A DNA stretch of 64,000 nucleotides from Listeria costaricensis (lineage in GTDB: Bacteria; Bacillota; Bacilli; Lactobacillales; Listeriaceae): assembly GCF_900183385.1 (NCBI RefSeq), contig NZ_FXUT01000001.1, positions 434,001-498,000 on the forward strand, written 5' to 3'. Shown here piece after piece: positions 54,485-63,365 of this stretch. The translations under genes and the position numbers were made by a program. The notes beneath the pieces are model-generated. The model saw only the letters and a program-made list of their open reading frames with translations. It was not told the origin of the DNA and searched no databases. Within the stretch, counting starts at the first letter, position 1, and the number at the start of each line of letters is the position of its first letter.

Positions 54485-55537
54485 TTAGCGCCCCTCCGTT
54501 TCTTGAGCGGCAAACTGTTCGGCAAACCGCAAGTCATTGGTATAAAGATGGCGAATGTCGTCCACTCCGTATTTCAGCATGGCGATCCGCTCAGGCCCCA
54601 TCCCAAAAGCAAAACCGCTGTATTTCTTCGAGTCAATGCCACTCATTTCAAGAACATTCGGGTGTACCATGCCGGAACCAAGGATTTCGATCCAGCCAGT
54701 TCCTTTGCAGACCCGACAACCACTACCGCCGCATTTGAAGCAGGAAATGTCCATTTCGACAGATGGTTCTGTGAACGGGAAGAAGCTTGGACGCAACCGA
54801 ATTTCACGATCATCGCCAAACATTTTTTTCGCTAAAACCGTCAGTGTCCCTTTTAGATCGCTAAATGTAATATTTTCGCCCACGACCAGCCCTTCGATTT
54901 GTGTGAACTGGTGTGAATGGGTCGCGTCATCATTATCGCGGCGGTAAACTTTCCCCGGACAGATAATTTTGATCGGCCCATTTTTAAAGTCATGCTTCTC
55001 CATGGTACGTGCTTGAACCGGTGATGTTTGGGTGCGCAGCAATGTATTTTCTGTAATGTAAAAGCTGTCCTGCATATCCCGTGCTGGATGACCTTTCGGC
55101 AAATTGAGTGCCTCAAAGTTATAATAATCCAACTCGACTTCCGGACCTTCTGCGACGCGGTAACCCATTCCGATAAACAAATCCTCGAGTTCCTCAATGA
55201 CTTGCGTAAGAAGATGCGGCGCCCCAGTGCCCACTTTTGTTCCCGGAAGTGTCACATCGATCGTTTCTTCTTGGAGTTGCGCCACGATTGCCGCTTCCTC
55301 AAGGCGAACCTGAGCCGCTTCAATTTGTTCAGCAAGTGCCGTTCTGACCTCATTGGCACGAGCCCCGACAAGCGGTTTTTCCTCGGCAGAAAGCTTGCCC
55401 ATTTGTTTCATAATTTCCGTCATCGGCCCTTTTTTACCTAAATATTTGACGCGCAGGTCGTTCAAGCTTTTTAAGTCTGTCACTTGCGTTAGCGCCTGCT
55501 CGGCTTCTTTTTGCAAAGCATTTAATTGTTCTAACAT
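54485..55537 (-). CDS. pheS: Phenylalanine-tRNA ligase alpha subunit
   Basis: 350 residues; N-terminal coiled coil, then class II motifs: motif 2 [22 protein letters not shown], and motif 3 [16 protein letters not shown]. The amino-acid pocket [11 protein letters not shown] is intact. ATG at 55537 is chosen (AAGGAG eight nt upstream); the GTG at 55546 overlaps that site. Confidence 0.97.
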   Translation of the reverse strand: MLEQLNALQKEAEQALTQVTDLKSLNDLRVKYLGKKGPMTEIMKQMGKLSAEEKPLVGARANEVRTALAEQIEAAQVRLEEAAIVAQLQEETIDVTLPGTKVGTGAPHLLTQVIEELEDLFIGMGYRVAEGPEVELDYYNFEALNLPKGHPARDMQDSFYITENTLLRTQTSPVQARTMEKHDFKNGPIKIICPGKVYRRDNDDATHSHQFTQIEGLVVGENITFSDLKGTLTVLAKKMFGDDREIRLRPSFFPFTEPSVEMDISCFKCGGSGCRVCKGTGWIEILGSGMVHPNVLEMSGIDSKKYSGFAFGMGPERIAMLKYGVDDIRHLYTNDLRFAEQFAAQETEGR

Positions 55538-55565
55538 TTCCTCCACTCCTTTACGATTTTAGACA

Positions 55566-55840
55566 AAATAAAAAACCTCCATCCACAAAAGGGACGAGGT
55601 TAATTCGCGGTACCACCCTTATAAAAGCAGACGAACTGCTTTCACTTCATTCGGATAACGATCAATGGTATTTGACCGATCTGCCTTTTGAAATCATCTC
55701 CCGGCAGCGACTCGTGGAGCTGAAATGTTCACAAAATCATCCTGTAAGGCAGCTTCCAGTCCATGACCGCCTCTCCCTAGACTTCAAACTTTGCTACTTG
55801 TCTCCGTCATTGTCTTTTACATTTTTAAATTGTCGATTGG
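55566..55840 (-). promoter_or_regulatory. T-box leader of pheST
   Basis: The minus strand carries the T-box sequence AAGGGTGGTACCGCG (55620-55606) directly before a terminator stem (AACCTC.../GAGGTT, about 55601-55571) with a T-run. About 215 nt upstream of it fold into Stem I. The likely specifier is UUC (Phe) at 55724-55722, 3' of an AGUA-containing strand. Uncharged tRNA-Phe should pair with the T-box and prevent termination. Confidence 0.92.
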
Positions 55841-55844
55841 TTCC

Positions 55845-55873
55845 ATTATAGTATGGATTTGGGGAGTTTGCAA
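55845..55873 (-). promoter_or_regulatory. Promoter of the pheST transcript
   Basis: Minus strand TTGCAA (55873-55868), 17-nt spacer, TATAAT (55850-55845); start near 55839. Confidence 0.8.
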
Positions 55874-55891
55874 GCCCATTATGTGATAGAA

Positions 55892-56020
55892 TCAGCCGCT
55901 ATCCCTATCACCTGACAAGCCGATAAGAACGGTCAATACGCTGCAAATAACCACGAAGCCATTTATAAGCACAAATAAGCTAGTCAAAAGGACAAATTTT
56001 CGATTTTTCAAGCTATCCAT
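55892..56020 (-). CDS. 42-residue single-pass membrane micro-protein
   Basis: ATG at 56020 after GGGAGCGAAAGGA. Basic start (MDSLKNRK), one hydrophobic helix (residues 9-36), and a charged tail ending GDRDSG. It follows the DUF3221-type lipoprotein gene by 24 nt and may be cotranscribed with it. Not recognised; it could be a chance frame, but the ribosome binding site is good. Confidence 0.5.
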   Translation of the reverse strand: MDSLKNRKFVLLTSLFVLINGFVVICSVLTVLIGLSGDRDSG

Positions 56021-56044
56021 TCCTTTCGCTCCCAATGAATTCAC

Positions 56045-56407
56045 CTATTCCTCCTTTTTCACCACTTTCACGATGTACTGCCAATCAATTCCTGCCGGCG
56101 AGCTTTCTACCATCACATATCTAGGTGTCAAAAAAATCGTCACGTCATCCCCTTTTTTGACTTCTGATGGGGCAAGCTGCTCATTCTCCTCATTAAAAAA
56201 TACGTCTAGCGTTCGATAAAGATTTACTTTTCCACCCGGATCTGCTGGATTTTTCGTATCTTTGAAATCATTTACCTGAAGATAATTTCCCGGTACAACT
56301 TCTTCAATCACACCAGTGAAAACAGCTTCCTCTGCTTTTTCTTTTATTTCATCATTCGCACATCCTGTTAGCAAAATACTCAGCAGCAAAACAAGTATCT
56401 TCTTCAT
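56045..56407 (-). CDS. Small lipoprotein, DUF3221-like
   Basis: 120 residues. Signal peptide with lipobox LLTGC (Cys near residue 16). The mature part FTGVIEEVVPGNYLQVND...DVTIFLTPRYVMVESSPAGID resembles the OB-like DUF3221 group found in bacilli. ATG at 56407 with TGGAG 9 nt upstream. It lies 31 nt after a small membrane-protein gene. Confidence 0.75.
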   Translation of the reverse strand: MKKILVLLLSILLTGCANDEIKEKAEEAVFTGVIEEVVPGNYLQVNDFKDTKNPADPGGKVNLYRTLDVFFNEENEQLAPSEVKKGDDVTIFLTPRYVMVESSPAGIDWQYIVKVVKKEE

Positions 56408-56438
56408 TTCTTTAAACTCCATTTCTAAAATTTGTTCC

Positions 56439-56717
56439 CTAAAAACGCCCTAGAAACCATAAAGCCCACATGCAAATTAAAAAGAGATTTGTAAAGATGG
56501 AACCGTAAACAATCGTTAGCGTTCCTTTATAAAAGACGCGCACAAGCGATTCTTTGATTGAATAAATCATGAGACTCATCGAAATAAAAAGCAAACTTCC
56601 CGTTAAAAGCATACTTGCCACATAATCCCGATTGGCTAGGGAATCGTAGTAAAATAATAGGGCGAAATTGAGGATATTTAAAAAGACTAGAAAGATATTT
56701 ATATACCGCTCTCTCAT
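56439..56717 (-). CDS. 92-residue three-helix membrane protein
   Basis: Three hydrophobic segments (about 6-25, 35-53 and 67-90) separated by short polar turns (DSLANRDY, KESLVR). Likely in one transcript with the lipoprotein and perhaps the 42-residue protein. Family not recognised. Confidence 0.65.
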   Translation of the reverse strand: MRERYINIFLVFLNILNFALLFYYDSLANRDYVASMLLTGSLLFISMSLMIYSIKESLVRVFYKGTLTIVYGSIFTNLFLICMWALWFLGRF

Positions 56718-57029
56718 GTTTTTCCACCTACTTTTTCTTTTTCCTCATAAGCATACTATAAAATACCTTCGGAAAACTAAAAAAGTAATGAAATGTCCAT
56801 TTCCTGTCATAAATAGCCAAAATCGGCACAATTCACCCAATAATTGCATGGTATTTTGATGATTGTTTAGATCATGCAACCCAAAAAAGCTCCTCGCTAA
56901 AACGGGAAGCTTCATATACAATACCAGTTCCACATATACCCAAACTGCCTCTATCTTGTGATCATGTCAATCAATGAATGCCACGGCACAAACAAAGCCA
57001 AGCGGTAATCGCCTGGCTTTTCTCAAATT

Positions 57030-57362
57030 CTATACTGCTGTTTCTTCTAATTTTATCCATTTATCTGCCCAGCACTGGACTTGTATCATGACTTCCTGAA
57101 GGTCTTTGCCTTTTTCGGTCAGCTCGTATTCGATCCGTACAGGGGTTTCGGGATAAACTTGACGGATGACAATGTCTAGTTCTTCCAGTTCTTTTAAACG
57201 TTCCGCTAGCACGCGATCACTCATTTGAGGAATCTCGCTGGCTACTTGCTTAAATCGCTTTGGACCTGTTAGAAGTACATTGATGATTAAACCCGTCCAT
57301 CTTTTGCCAAGAAGTTGAAATGCAGACTCAAACTTCGGACATACTTTGTGTTCTTCAGCCAT
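57030..57362 (-). CDS. HxlR-family regulator
   Basis: 110 residues; the family core HKVCPKFESAFQLLGKRWTGLIINVLLTGPKRF, QMSDRVLAERLKELEELDIV and VRIEYELTEKG is complete. A single cysteine near residue 8 sits where YodB-type HxlR sensors carry their redox cysteine, so thiol or quinone sensing is possible (inference). ATG at 57362 with GAGGTGAG upstream. Transcribed divergently from the 57.5 kb gene. Confidence 0.9.
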   Translation of the reverse strand: MAEEHKVCPKFESAFQLLGKRWTGLIINVLLTGPKRFKQVASEIPQMSDRVLAERLKELEELDIVIRQVYPETPVRIEYELTEKGKDLQEVMIQVQCWADKWIKLEETAV

Positions 57363-57380
57363 ATTTCTCACCTCACAAGT

Positions 57381-57409
57381 ATTGTACCACAAACTTTAAG
57401 CAAAAGTAA
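57381..57409 (-). promoter_or_regulatory. Promoter of the HxlR gene
   Basis: Minus strand TTACTT (57409-57404), 17-nt spacer, TACAAT (57386-57381) with TGG before it (extended -10). Confidence 0.65.
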
Positions 57410-57426
57410 CTAATTTATCTTAAATA

Positions 57427-57443
57427 ACTTATAAATTGTAAGT
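57427..57443. promoter_or_regulatory. Candidate HxlR operator
   Basis: ACTTA-N7-TAAGT, a perfect short inverted repeat between the two divergent promoters, close to the -35 of each. Confidence 0.4.
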
Positions 57444-57454
57444 AGGATTTCCAT

Positions 57455-57483
57455 TTGAAAAATCCATTCGGCGGGATTAAAAT
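57455..57483 (+). promoter_or_regulatory. Promoter of the 57.5 kb gene
   Basis: TTGAAA (57455-57460), 17-nt spacer, TAAAAT (57478-57483), 30 nt before the ATG. Confidence 0.7.
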
Positions 57484-57513
57484 AGAGATAAAGAAATAAA
57501 GGAGTGATTCATC

Positions 57514-57867
57514 ATGCCAAGTTATCGATATGTTGTGAAAAGCTCTGTAGAAGAAACCATGGATATGATCAAATTATCGCAAGCCAAGAGCAATCCGATT
57601 TTTGAGGAACTCCGCATCGTGATGGGTGAACATAAGATTGCCACACTGGCTTACGAGAAATACTATATGCGCAACTCGAACCGCGCAGCCTTGTTTGTCA
57701 CCATCCACGATTTTTATGATCAAGCCGAGGTAACGGTGATTTCGACTGGCAGCTCGGATGGCTTTCTTTTTAACTTCGACTGGGGGGCAGCACATGATTA
57801 TATTGCTTCGGTCAAAAAAGTCCTTCGCCCCGTTTTAATCAGCGAAACTGAAATCAAATATGAGTAA
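57514..57867 (+). CDS. Small conserved-looking protein, possibly DUF6054
   Basis: 117 residues, no membrane segment. Segments YRYVVKSSVEETMDMI, MRNSNRAALFVTIHDFYDQAEVTVISTGSSDG and WGAAHDYIASVKKVL suggest a small alpha/beta fold like DUF6054 proteins; I am not certain. AAAGGAGTG precedes ATG. Divergent from the HxlR regulator with a palindrome between, so it is the likely HxlR target. Confidence 0.7.
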   Translation: MPSYRYVVKSSVEETMDMIKLSQAKSNPIFEELRIVMGEHKIATLAYEKYYMRNSNRAALFVTIHDFYDQAEVTVISTGSSDGFLFNFDWGAAHDYIASVKKVLRPVLISETEIKYE

Positions 57868-57873
57868 ATGTTC

Positions 57874-57955
57874 AAAGCCCTGCTAAATGAACCGTCCTCC
57901 AATGTTAGACTTTTTAGAACTAACTTTTCGGGATTGGTTCAATCGGCAGGGCTTT
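57874..57955. terminator. Bidirectional terminator between the 57.5 kb gene and trmH
   Basis: AAAGCCCTGC (57874-57883) pairs with GCAGGGCTTT (57946-57955); TGAACC/GGTTCA pair inside. T-run after it on the plus strand. Confidence 0.8.
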
Positions 57956-57962
57956 TATTTGT

Positions 57963-58733
57963 TCAAATTTTCTCGTATTTTGCTAAGCCGTACATTAGAA
58001 TTCCCGCTGCTACGCCTACATTCAGTGATTCACTCGCTCCGTAAATTGGAATATAAACCCCAGCTGTTACTTTGCGGATCAGCTCGGGATCAATGCCTTG
58101 CCCTTCATTCCCAACCATCAAGGCAAGCGTGGTTTGTTTTGGCAGCTCTTCAAATGAGCGAGCTTCTTGATCCAAAATGGCCCCGTATACAGGCACATCC
58201 TCTTCCTTTAGTTGTTCCACCCATTCGTGCAGATTGCCTGAAAGAACCGGCAAATGAAAATGACTTCCCTGAGCTGAACGGATCACTTTTGGGTTATATA
58301 AGTCAGCGGACCCTGCTCCAAGAACGACTGCATCATACCCAGCCGCATCTGCCGTCCGAATCAGCGTCCCAATATTGCCCGGATCCTGCACACGATCGAC
58401 CAGAAGCAATTTCTTGCCGTTCAGCATCATGATACTCGGCTCCGTCATCTTCACAACGGCAAAGATTCCCTGCTCCGATTTGGTCTCACTGATGAAATGG
58501 GCGACTTCGCGTGAAATCCGTGTGATTTTGGTAGCCTGGTCAAATGGCGCTTCTTGTAAATCAATTTCTGGGAGAGCCAATAGTTCTTGCACCAAGCCGT
58601 CTTGTTTTAGCGCCTCTTCGACTAGATGAAAGCCTTCGATAAGATAGGTGCCTGTTGCCTCGCGTTCTTTCTTCATTTGTAATTTGCGCAATTGCTTGAT
58701 CCGCTCGTTTTTGGTTGATTGGATGATTTCCAC
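57963..58733 (-). CDS. SpoU/TrmH-family RNA 2'-O-methyltransferase
   Basis: 256 residues. The N-terminal substrate-binding domain (YLIEGFHLVEEAL) precedes the SPOUT knot motifs LLVDRVQDPGNIGTLIRTADAAG, LALMVGNEGQGID and IPIYGASESLNVGVAAGILMY. Similar to RlmB and the YsgA group of Bacillus, which lies near pheS as here. Exact target nucleotide not known. Confidence 0.92.
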   Translation of the reverse strand: MEIIQSTKNERIKQLRKLQMKKEREATGTYLIEGFHLVEEALKQDGLVQELLALPEIDLQEAPFDQATKITRISREVAHFISETKSEQGIFAVVKMTEPSIMMLNGKKLLLVDRVQDPGNIGTLIRTADAAGYDAVVLGAGSADLYNPKVIRSAQGSHFHLPVLSGNLHEWVEQLKEEDVPVYGAILDQEARSFEELPKQTTLALMVGNEGQGIDPELIRKVTAGVYIPIYGASESLNVGVAAGILMYGLAKYEKI

Positions 58734-58812
58734 GGTTTAGTTCCTCACTTTGTAATATTTTTGTAATAAAAATCATTTTTATTTGATTGTTCTTCTCACT
58801 AAGTAAAAAGAC

Positions 58813-59781
58813 CTACATTAATTCTCTAAATGTAGCATGAATAGCGGCTTCAAGCTGGGTTCTGGACTGCCTGAAAGAAAAACCGGCATCCGCCTCGATC
58901 TGCAGCGCACGTTTTCGCAATTCCAGCCCATGGACAGGATGAATGCCTGCTTCAATGGCTGCTTTTCGGTTCTCCGCAAGTTGAGCAGCCGCCTGTGCGT
59001 AAAGCTGATCCTCATCTGCAGCCACTAATTGGAAGTCTAGATTGGCAGCTTGTTTGACTATATTATAGAAGGAATAGGACTCAATAAAGTCATTTGGCAG
59101 CGTGACAGCACCTCTTGACGCGCTTTGAAAAACCAGTTCGTTAAAAGCTGCTTGAAAATTTTCAGTTGTCAGTAGACCGATACCACTGGAACTGGCGCCT
59201 CCTTGAAAATAATAGACCGTTTCTTTCGCACGCAATCGCGCCACAACTCTTGACCACGGCGAACGGCATTTCCCTTCTGTTGGTCCGATCAAATAAGGCA
59301 GCCGCATCACCAACACGTCAAAATCAGATGACTGCTCTGCCATTGTTCGCGCTTCTTGCTGCAGGCTGGCGTAAATGAACGGATGCAGGTCGGCTAAATG
59401 CCATTCAGGATACTTTTCGGCAAACGTGTTGAAAAATGAGCTCATGATGACCACTTGCCTGACGCCTGCCTGTTTCGCCAAATGTGTCAAACGTTCAGCG
59501 GCAGTGACATTCACGCGGAAAAAGAATTCCTGTGCTGGCTTAGGAGGGGCAACATGCGGACCCGCGCCCATCGCAAACACAAAGATTTCCGTATGGCTGA
59601 GCAGTCGGGTGATTTCTGCATCGCTCCATAGACTCAGATCGCCAAAAAGATGCACCTGCTCGTCATATGTCTCCGGCAGTGGCGGCTTGGCAATGACTTG
59701 GACACTTTTTCCGGCGGCTTGACAGACTTTAAGCACTTGCTGCCCAATCAGCCCCGCTCCTGCAATCAATACCTCTGCCAT
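58813..59781 (-). CDS. NAD(P)-binding extended-SDR/NmrA-like protein
   Basis: 322 residues. Rossmann start VLIAGAGLIGQQVL (GxGxxG, residues 7-13), FAMGAG, VVIMSSFFNTF and FDVLVMRLPYLIGPTEG fit epimerase-type SDRs. The usual YxxxK is degenerate (YASLQ near 136), so it may bind a nucleotide without redox activity. C-terminal third (about 240-322) is helical and unlike standard SDRs. Monocistronic. Confidence 0.8.
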   Translation of the reverse strand: MAEVLIAGAGLIGQQVLKVCQAAGKSVQVIAKPPLPETYDEQVHLFGDLSLWSDAEITRLLSHTEIFVFAMGAGPHVAPPKPAQEFFFRVNVTAAERLTHLAKQAGVRQVVIMSSFFNTFAEKYPEWHLADLHPFIYASLQQEARTMAEQSSDFDVLVMRLPYLIGPTEGKCRSPWSRVVARLRAKETVYYFQGGASSSGIGLLTTENFQAAFNELVFQSASRGAVTLPNDFIESYSFYNIVKQAANLDFQLVAADEDQLYAQAAAQLAENRKAAIEAGIHPVHGLELRKRALQIEADAGFSFRQSRTQLEAAIHATFRELM

Positions 59782-59886
59782 ATCTTAAAGCCCTCCTTCT
59801 GTTCAAAAATGCTCTCCCCATTATTTTAGAGGGATTACAGCCGAAAAGCAAGCCGCCCTATTTTCGTTGCAAGGGCAAAATTAAAA

Positions 59887-59950
59887 GAGAAGCTAAAAAG
59901 CAAGCAAAACCATTTTAAGAAATGGCTCTAAAACTTGACTTTAGCTTCTC
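59887..59950 (-). terminator. Terminator after the M42 peptidase gene
   Basis: GAGAAGCTAAA (59887-59897) pairs perfectly with TTTAGCTTCTC (59940-59950), enclosing a second hairpin (CCATTTT/AAATGG); T-rich on the minus strand. Confidence 0.75.
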
Positions 59951-60000
59951 ATATTTTATTTCTCTCGCTGAAACTTCTTTATGTCCTAGCAGACTTACGC

Positions 60001-61083
60001 TTATTCGCCTGCTTTGATCTTGGCTACCGTTTCCTTATCTAACCGTTTTACTACTTCTGTAATCAATTGTACGGCATACTCGAAATCGTCCCGGTGAAGA
60101 ATGGACGAATGCGAATGGATATAACGTGTCGCGATCGTGATTGGCAAAGATGGTACCCCGTCACCAGAAAGGTGCATGGATCCTGCATCTGTACCGCCAT
60201 TCGGTATGGCCTCGAATTGATAAGGTATGCCTAGCTCATCTGCTACATCTGTGACAAAGTTACGCAGGCCTGGATGGCTGACCATGGAAGCATCATAAAT
60301 GACGATTTGCGGTCCCTTACCCATTTTGCTTTGCGCTTCTGTAGCTGAAATCCCTGGTGTATCTCCAGCAATGCCAACATCTACAGCAAAACCAATATCC
60401 GGATTGACAAAATGAGCCGCTGTCTTAGAACCACGAAGGCCCACTTCTTCCTGCACGGCACCCACCCCGTAAACCGTATTCGGATGGTTTTCTTTTTGAA
60501 GGTTTTTCAATACTTCGATAGCGATTGCAAGGCCAATTCGATTATCCCATGCTTTTGCAAGCAGATACTTTTCATTATGCATCACAGTGAAATCAAATGC
60601 GGGCACAATCATATCGCCTGGTCGAACGCCTGCCTGTTCTGCTTCTTCTTTGTCTGCCACACCAATATCAATAAACATGTCTTTGATGGCAATTGATTTT
60701 TGGCGTTCTGCGGCGGTCATAATATGTGGCGGCTTAGAACCAATCACACCCGTAATCTCATCGCCTTTACGCGTCACAATGGTGACTTTTTGCGAGAGCA
60801 TCACATGGGGAACCCAGCCTCCAACCGTTTGGAATTTGATAAAGCCTTTGTCATCAATTTGTGAAACCATAAAGCCGACCTCATCAAGATGGCCTGTAAT
60901 CATCACTTTAGGTCCCTCTGCATCGCCGACTTTTTTCGCAACGGAACTTCCTAGTCCATCTTGTGCGATTTCATCTGCAAACGGTTTGATATACGCATCA
61001 AAAGTTTGACGAACTGCTCGTTCATTTCCCGCGATGCCTTTTGCGTCTGTTAAATCTTTTAGCATTTTTAATGTTTCATCCAT
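60001..61083 (-). CDS. M42-family glutamyl aminopeptidase/cellulase-like metallopeptidase
   Basis: 360 residues. Metal ligands in [26 protein letters not shown] and [14 protein letters not shown] (general-base glutamates), [13 protein letters not shown] and [12 protein letters not shown]. Forms large tetrahedral complexes that trim peptides in the cytoplasm. ATG at 61083 has AAGGAGGAG upstream; the longer frame has no ribosome binding site and a non-conserved start. Confidence 0.93.
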   Translation of the reverse strand: MDETLKMLKDLTDAKGIAGNERAVRQTFDAYIKPFADEIAQDGLGSSVAKKVGDAEGPKVMITGHLDEVGFMVSQIDDKGFIKFQTVGGWVPHVMLSQKVTIVTRKGDEITGVIGSKPPHIMTAAERQKSIAIKDMFIDIGVADKEEAEQAGVRPGDMIVPAFDFTVMHNEKYLLAKAWDNRIGLAIAIEVLKNLQKENHPNTVYGVGAVQEEVGLRGSKTAAHFVNPDIGFAVDVGIAGDTPGISATEAQSKMGKGPQIVIYDASMVSHPGLRNFVTDVADELGIPYQFEAIPNGGTDAGSMHLSGDGVPSLPITIATRYIHSHSSILHRDDFEYAVQLITEVVKRLDKETVAKIKAGE

Positions 61084-61169
61084 TCCTTTACTCCTCCTTA
61101 CATGCTTAAAAACCTCTACATTTAGTAGTATAGCAGAAAAGTCAGAAAAAGCACGAATAGATGCTAAAA

Positions 61170-61209
61170 ACAGAAGACTGCAAAGCAAGCACTTTTCGCA
61201 ATCTTCTGT
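61170..61209 (-). terminator. Terminator after the first autolysin gene
   Basis: ACAGAAGA (61170-61177) pairs with TCTTCTGT (61202-61209) with GC/GC pairs inside; minus-strand TTTTT follows. Confidence 0.75.
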
Positions 61210-61228
61210 CTCATAATCTGAAATCTAT

Positions 61229-62239
61229 TTATAATGATACAATTAAACTGATCGAAATGGGTTTATTCATACGCGCATCTGTCGTGTGATGTTCGCCAAT
61301 CACATACGGATGCTTGAAGCTGTCCTGTCCCACCGCCATTTGACCTATGGCTGGTTTGGGATTGGTTGCACTCGTTGTTGTTGTGAATGGATGCGTTTCA
61401 TCGATTTGGTAGAGCTGTTTAACGGCGCTCTTATGCACCCAGCCAGTCAAACCGGTTTCAAGCTGAATCTGATACCATTTTTCTGTTGAACCGCTCACTC
61501 CTGCCATAGCCGTGATGGCCAGTTTGTCACCCTTGGCATCTGAAAGTTCAGCCTTTTCATAAGCACCAGTGGTTCCAGCAGGCTCACTCCATATTTGAAT
61601 GGGCGCATCCTCTATGACTTCCCCAACGGCATGTCGTACAGATTGATGAATTTTTTCATTTTGAGGCATATCAAAACGCGCCAGATCAAAATTATCAATC
61701 AGCTCGATCAATTTGGCTGCATAATAAGGGTCGGAGGAATAGCCTGTTTGTCCAAGTGCCTCAGCAGCTTTGTGATAATCTTTTTCGCCAAGAATCCCTG
61801 CATAGAGATTTTTATTCCAAGTGGGTCCTTCTATAAATAACTGGGCATGATCGCTGAGGGATTCATACCAGCTGGGATAGGCACGAAAATCAGCAGACGT
61901 TTCAAACCAGCCGTCTCCACTATGCTCTCTGGTCGTCATATGAATTGATTGTCCTTGATAATTCCCTTTAATCCCAAAAAGATTATGCCCTTTGGTTGCA
62001 AGCTCGCTTTTTCCCCAATCGGATTCTAAAATCGCTTGAGAAATCGTAATGCTGGCAAGAATACCATTTTCCTGCTCTACTTTTTGTGCGTGAGGCGCAA
62101 TTTCATTAATAAACGATGCTTGTTCTGAAGTTAGGCTGGTTGTTTCAGCTGCTCTTACATTGACAGGAACAAAGATGATGGAGATTGAAAAACCGAATAG
62201 CCCCACTTTAATCAAGTGCTTCTTCGCAAGTTGCCACAT
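61229..62239 (-). CDS. Secreted GH73 glucosaminidase with one GW module
   Basis: 336 residues. Signal peptide (hydrophobic residues 12-29, likely cut after VRA). GH73 domain: ITISQAILESDWGKSELA with catalytic E72, HNLFGIKGNY, ADFRAYPSWYESLSDHAQLF, YSSDPYYAAKLIELI. Then one GW/SH3-like module (about 205-280, ending TGWVHKSAV) that would bind lipoteichoic acid, and a threonine-rich tail. Cuts peptidoglycan glycan strands during wall turnover. Resembles Lmo1215/Lmo1216 (from memory). The ribosome binding site AAAGGATG is unusually far (about 15 nt) from ATG. Confidence 0.9.
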   Translation of the reverse strand: MWQLAKKHLIKVGLFGFSISIIFVPVNVRAAETTSLTSEQASFINEIAPHAQKVEQENGILASITISQAILESDWGKSELATKGHNLFGIKGNYQGQSIHMTTREHSGDGWFETSADFRAYPSWYESLSDHAQLFIEGPTWNKNLYAGILGEKDYHKAAEALGQTGYSSDPYYAAKLIELIDNFDLARFDMPQNEKIHQSVRHAVGEVIEDAPIQIWSEPAGTTGAYEKAELSDAKGDKLAITAMAGVSGSTEKWYQIQLETGLTGWVHKSAVKQLYQIDETHPFTTTTSATNPKPAIGQMAVGQDSFKHPYVIGEHHTTDARMNKPISISLIVSL

Positions 62240-62435
62240 AATGAGTTTTGCACATCCTTTTACTTTGAGAGTTTCATGTTTTAATCAAAACACGTGTTCT
62301 TTCAGCAACCATTTCATTCTATCAAAACTTTCCCGTAATCTATATTACATTTATGTATCGATTGTAACGAAATGTGCGTAAGTATTGGATTTTCTAGGCA
62401 AACTCAGGACTGATTTTTTTCTGAAAAAGCATGAA

Positions 62436-62492
62436 AAAAAGAACGAAACATGTCTTTTTACCTAATAATAAGACAAAGATTTCGTTCTTTTT
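62436..62492 (-). terminator. Terminator after the second autolysin gene
   Basis: AAAAAGAACGAAA (62436-62448) pairs perfectly with TTTCGTTCTTTTT (62480-62492), with GTCTT/AAGAC inside; T-run on the minus strand. The gap 62240-62435 shows no gene. Confidence 0.9.
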
Positions 62493-62498
62493 ATGTGC

Positions 62499-63365
62499 TT
62501 ATTGGCGGACAATCTGATCACTTTTGACCCAGCCAATGGTTTTTCCATCGACAGCAAATTGATACCAAGTGGCGTCAGTTGTTTTTGCTTCGGCGATTAA
62601 TTGTAGATCATCGCGCGCATAATAGCTGATTTTTTCCACTTTTTGTGCCCCAACCAATCCATAAGGCTCCGACCAGACGGTTTCATTTGCGCCATCTTTC
62701 ACTTCTCCATAAGCAGAGATCTTCCTTGTAGAAAGCAGCTTTTCGTCAATTTTATCATAGATGGCCAAATCGTATTGCTCAATCAGATCTATGAGCTTAT
62801 AGGCATAATCTGGATCCGTGGCATAGCCGGCTGTTACAAGGGCCTGTGCCGCTTCTTCATATCCGGACGCTTCAATGACGGGTTTATACTTATCTTTATC
62901 CCAAGAAGTGCCATTGATAAAAAGCTCGGCATGATCATCAAGTGATGCATTCCAGTCATCGTACTTGCGAAAATCAGCCTGTATTTCGATCCATTTGCCG
63001 TCTACATATTCTTTTGTTTTCATATTGACTTTCGGCACATCCCCGCTTGCCTTCACGCCAAACAAATTATTCGCTTCTTGTGCAAGATCACTTTCGCCCC
63101 AATCTGATTCCAGAATGGCTTGTGCAAGTGTAATACTTGTTAAAATTCCTTCCTCTTGCTGGATCTCCTGTGCATGCTTGGAAAGCTGATTAATAAAATT
63201 CTCTTCTTTGGACTTAAAAGCTGGCTCAGGAGCGGTTGCAATTAGATAGGCTTCACGAATAAATGCTGCGATTATTCCAAGCGAAATCAGTAAAACGAGT
63301 ATGCCTGAAATCGCGAGAATACGCTTTTTCCGCTGCTGTTTCGTCAGTCTTCTCTTTTTTTTCAG
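62499..63365 (-). CDS. Membrane-anchored GH73 glucosaminidase with GW module; start codon unclear
   Basis: About 288 residues when read from CTG at 63365. N-terminus KKKRRLTKQQRKKR, one membrane helix (about residues 17-37), then GH73: LTSITLAQAILESDWGESDLAQEANNLFGV (catalytic Glu), ADFRKYDDWNASLDDHAELF, YATDPDYAYKLIDLIEQYDL, and one GW module ending WYQFAVDGKTIGWVKSDQI. No ATG, GTG or TTG occurs in this frame upstream of the TTG at 63065, which is inside the catalytic domain. AAAGG lies 11 nt before the CTG. An A8 tract follows; a one-base insertion there would join the frame to a GTG at 63375. Paralogue of the neighbouring autolysin. Confidence 0.85.
   Translation of the reverse strand: MKKKRRLTKQQRKKRILAISGILVLLISLGIIAAFIREAYLIATAPEPAFKSKEENFINQLSKHAQEIQQEEGILTSITLAQAILESDWGESDLAQEANNLFGVKASGDVPKVNMKTKEYVDGKWIEIQADFRKYDDWNASLDDHAELFINGTSWDKDKYKPVIEASGYEEAAQALVTAGYATDPDYAYKLIDLIEQYDLAIYDKIDEKLLSTRKISAYGEVKDGANETVWSEPYGLVGAQKVEKISYYARDDLQLIAEAKTTDATWYQFAVDGKTIGWVKSDQIVRQ

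Noticed and set aside
57887-58432. 181-codon plus-strand frame opposite trmH
   Set aside because: It lies wholly over the trmH gene, has no ribosome binding site, and its content is low-complexity antisense translation. The minus-strand SPOUT motifs are clear.
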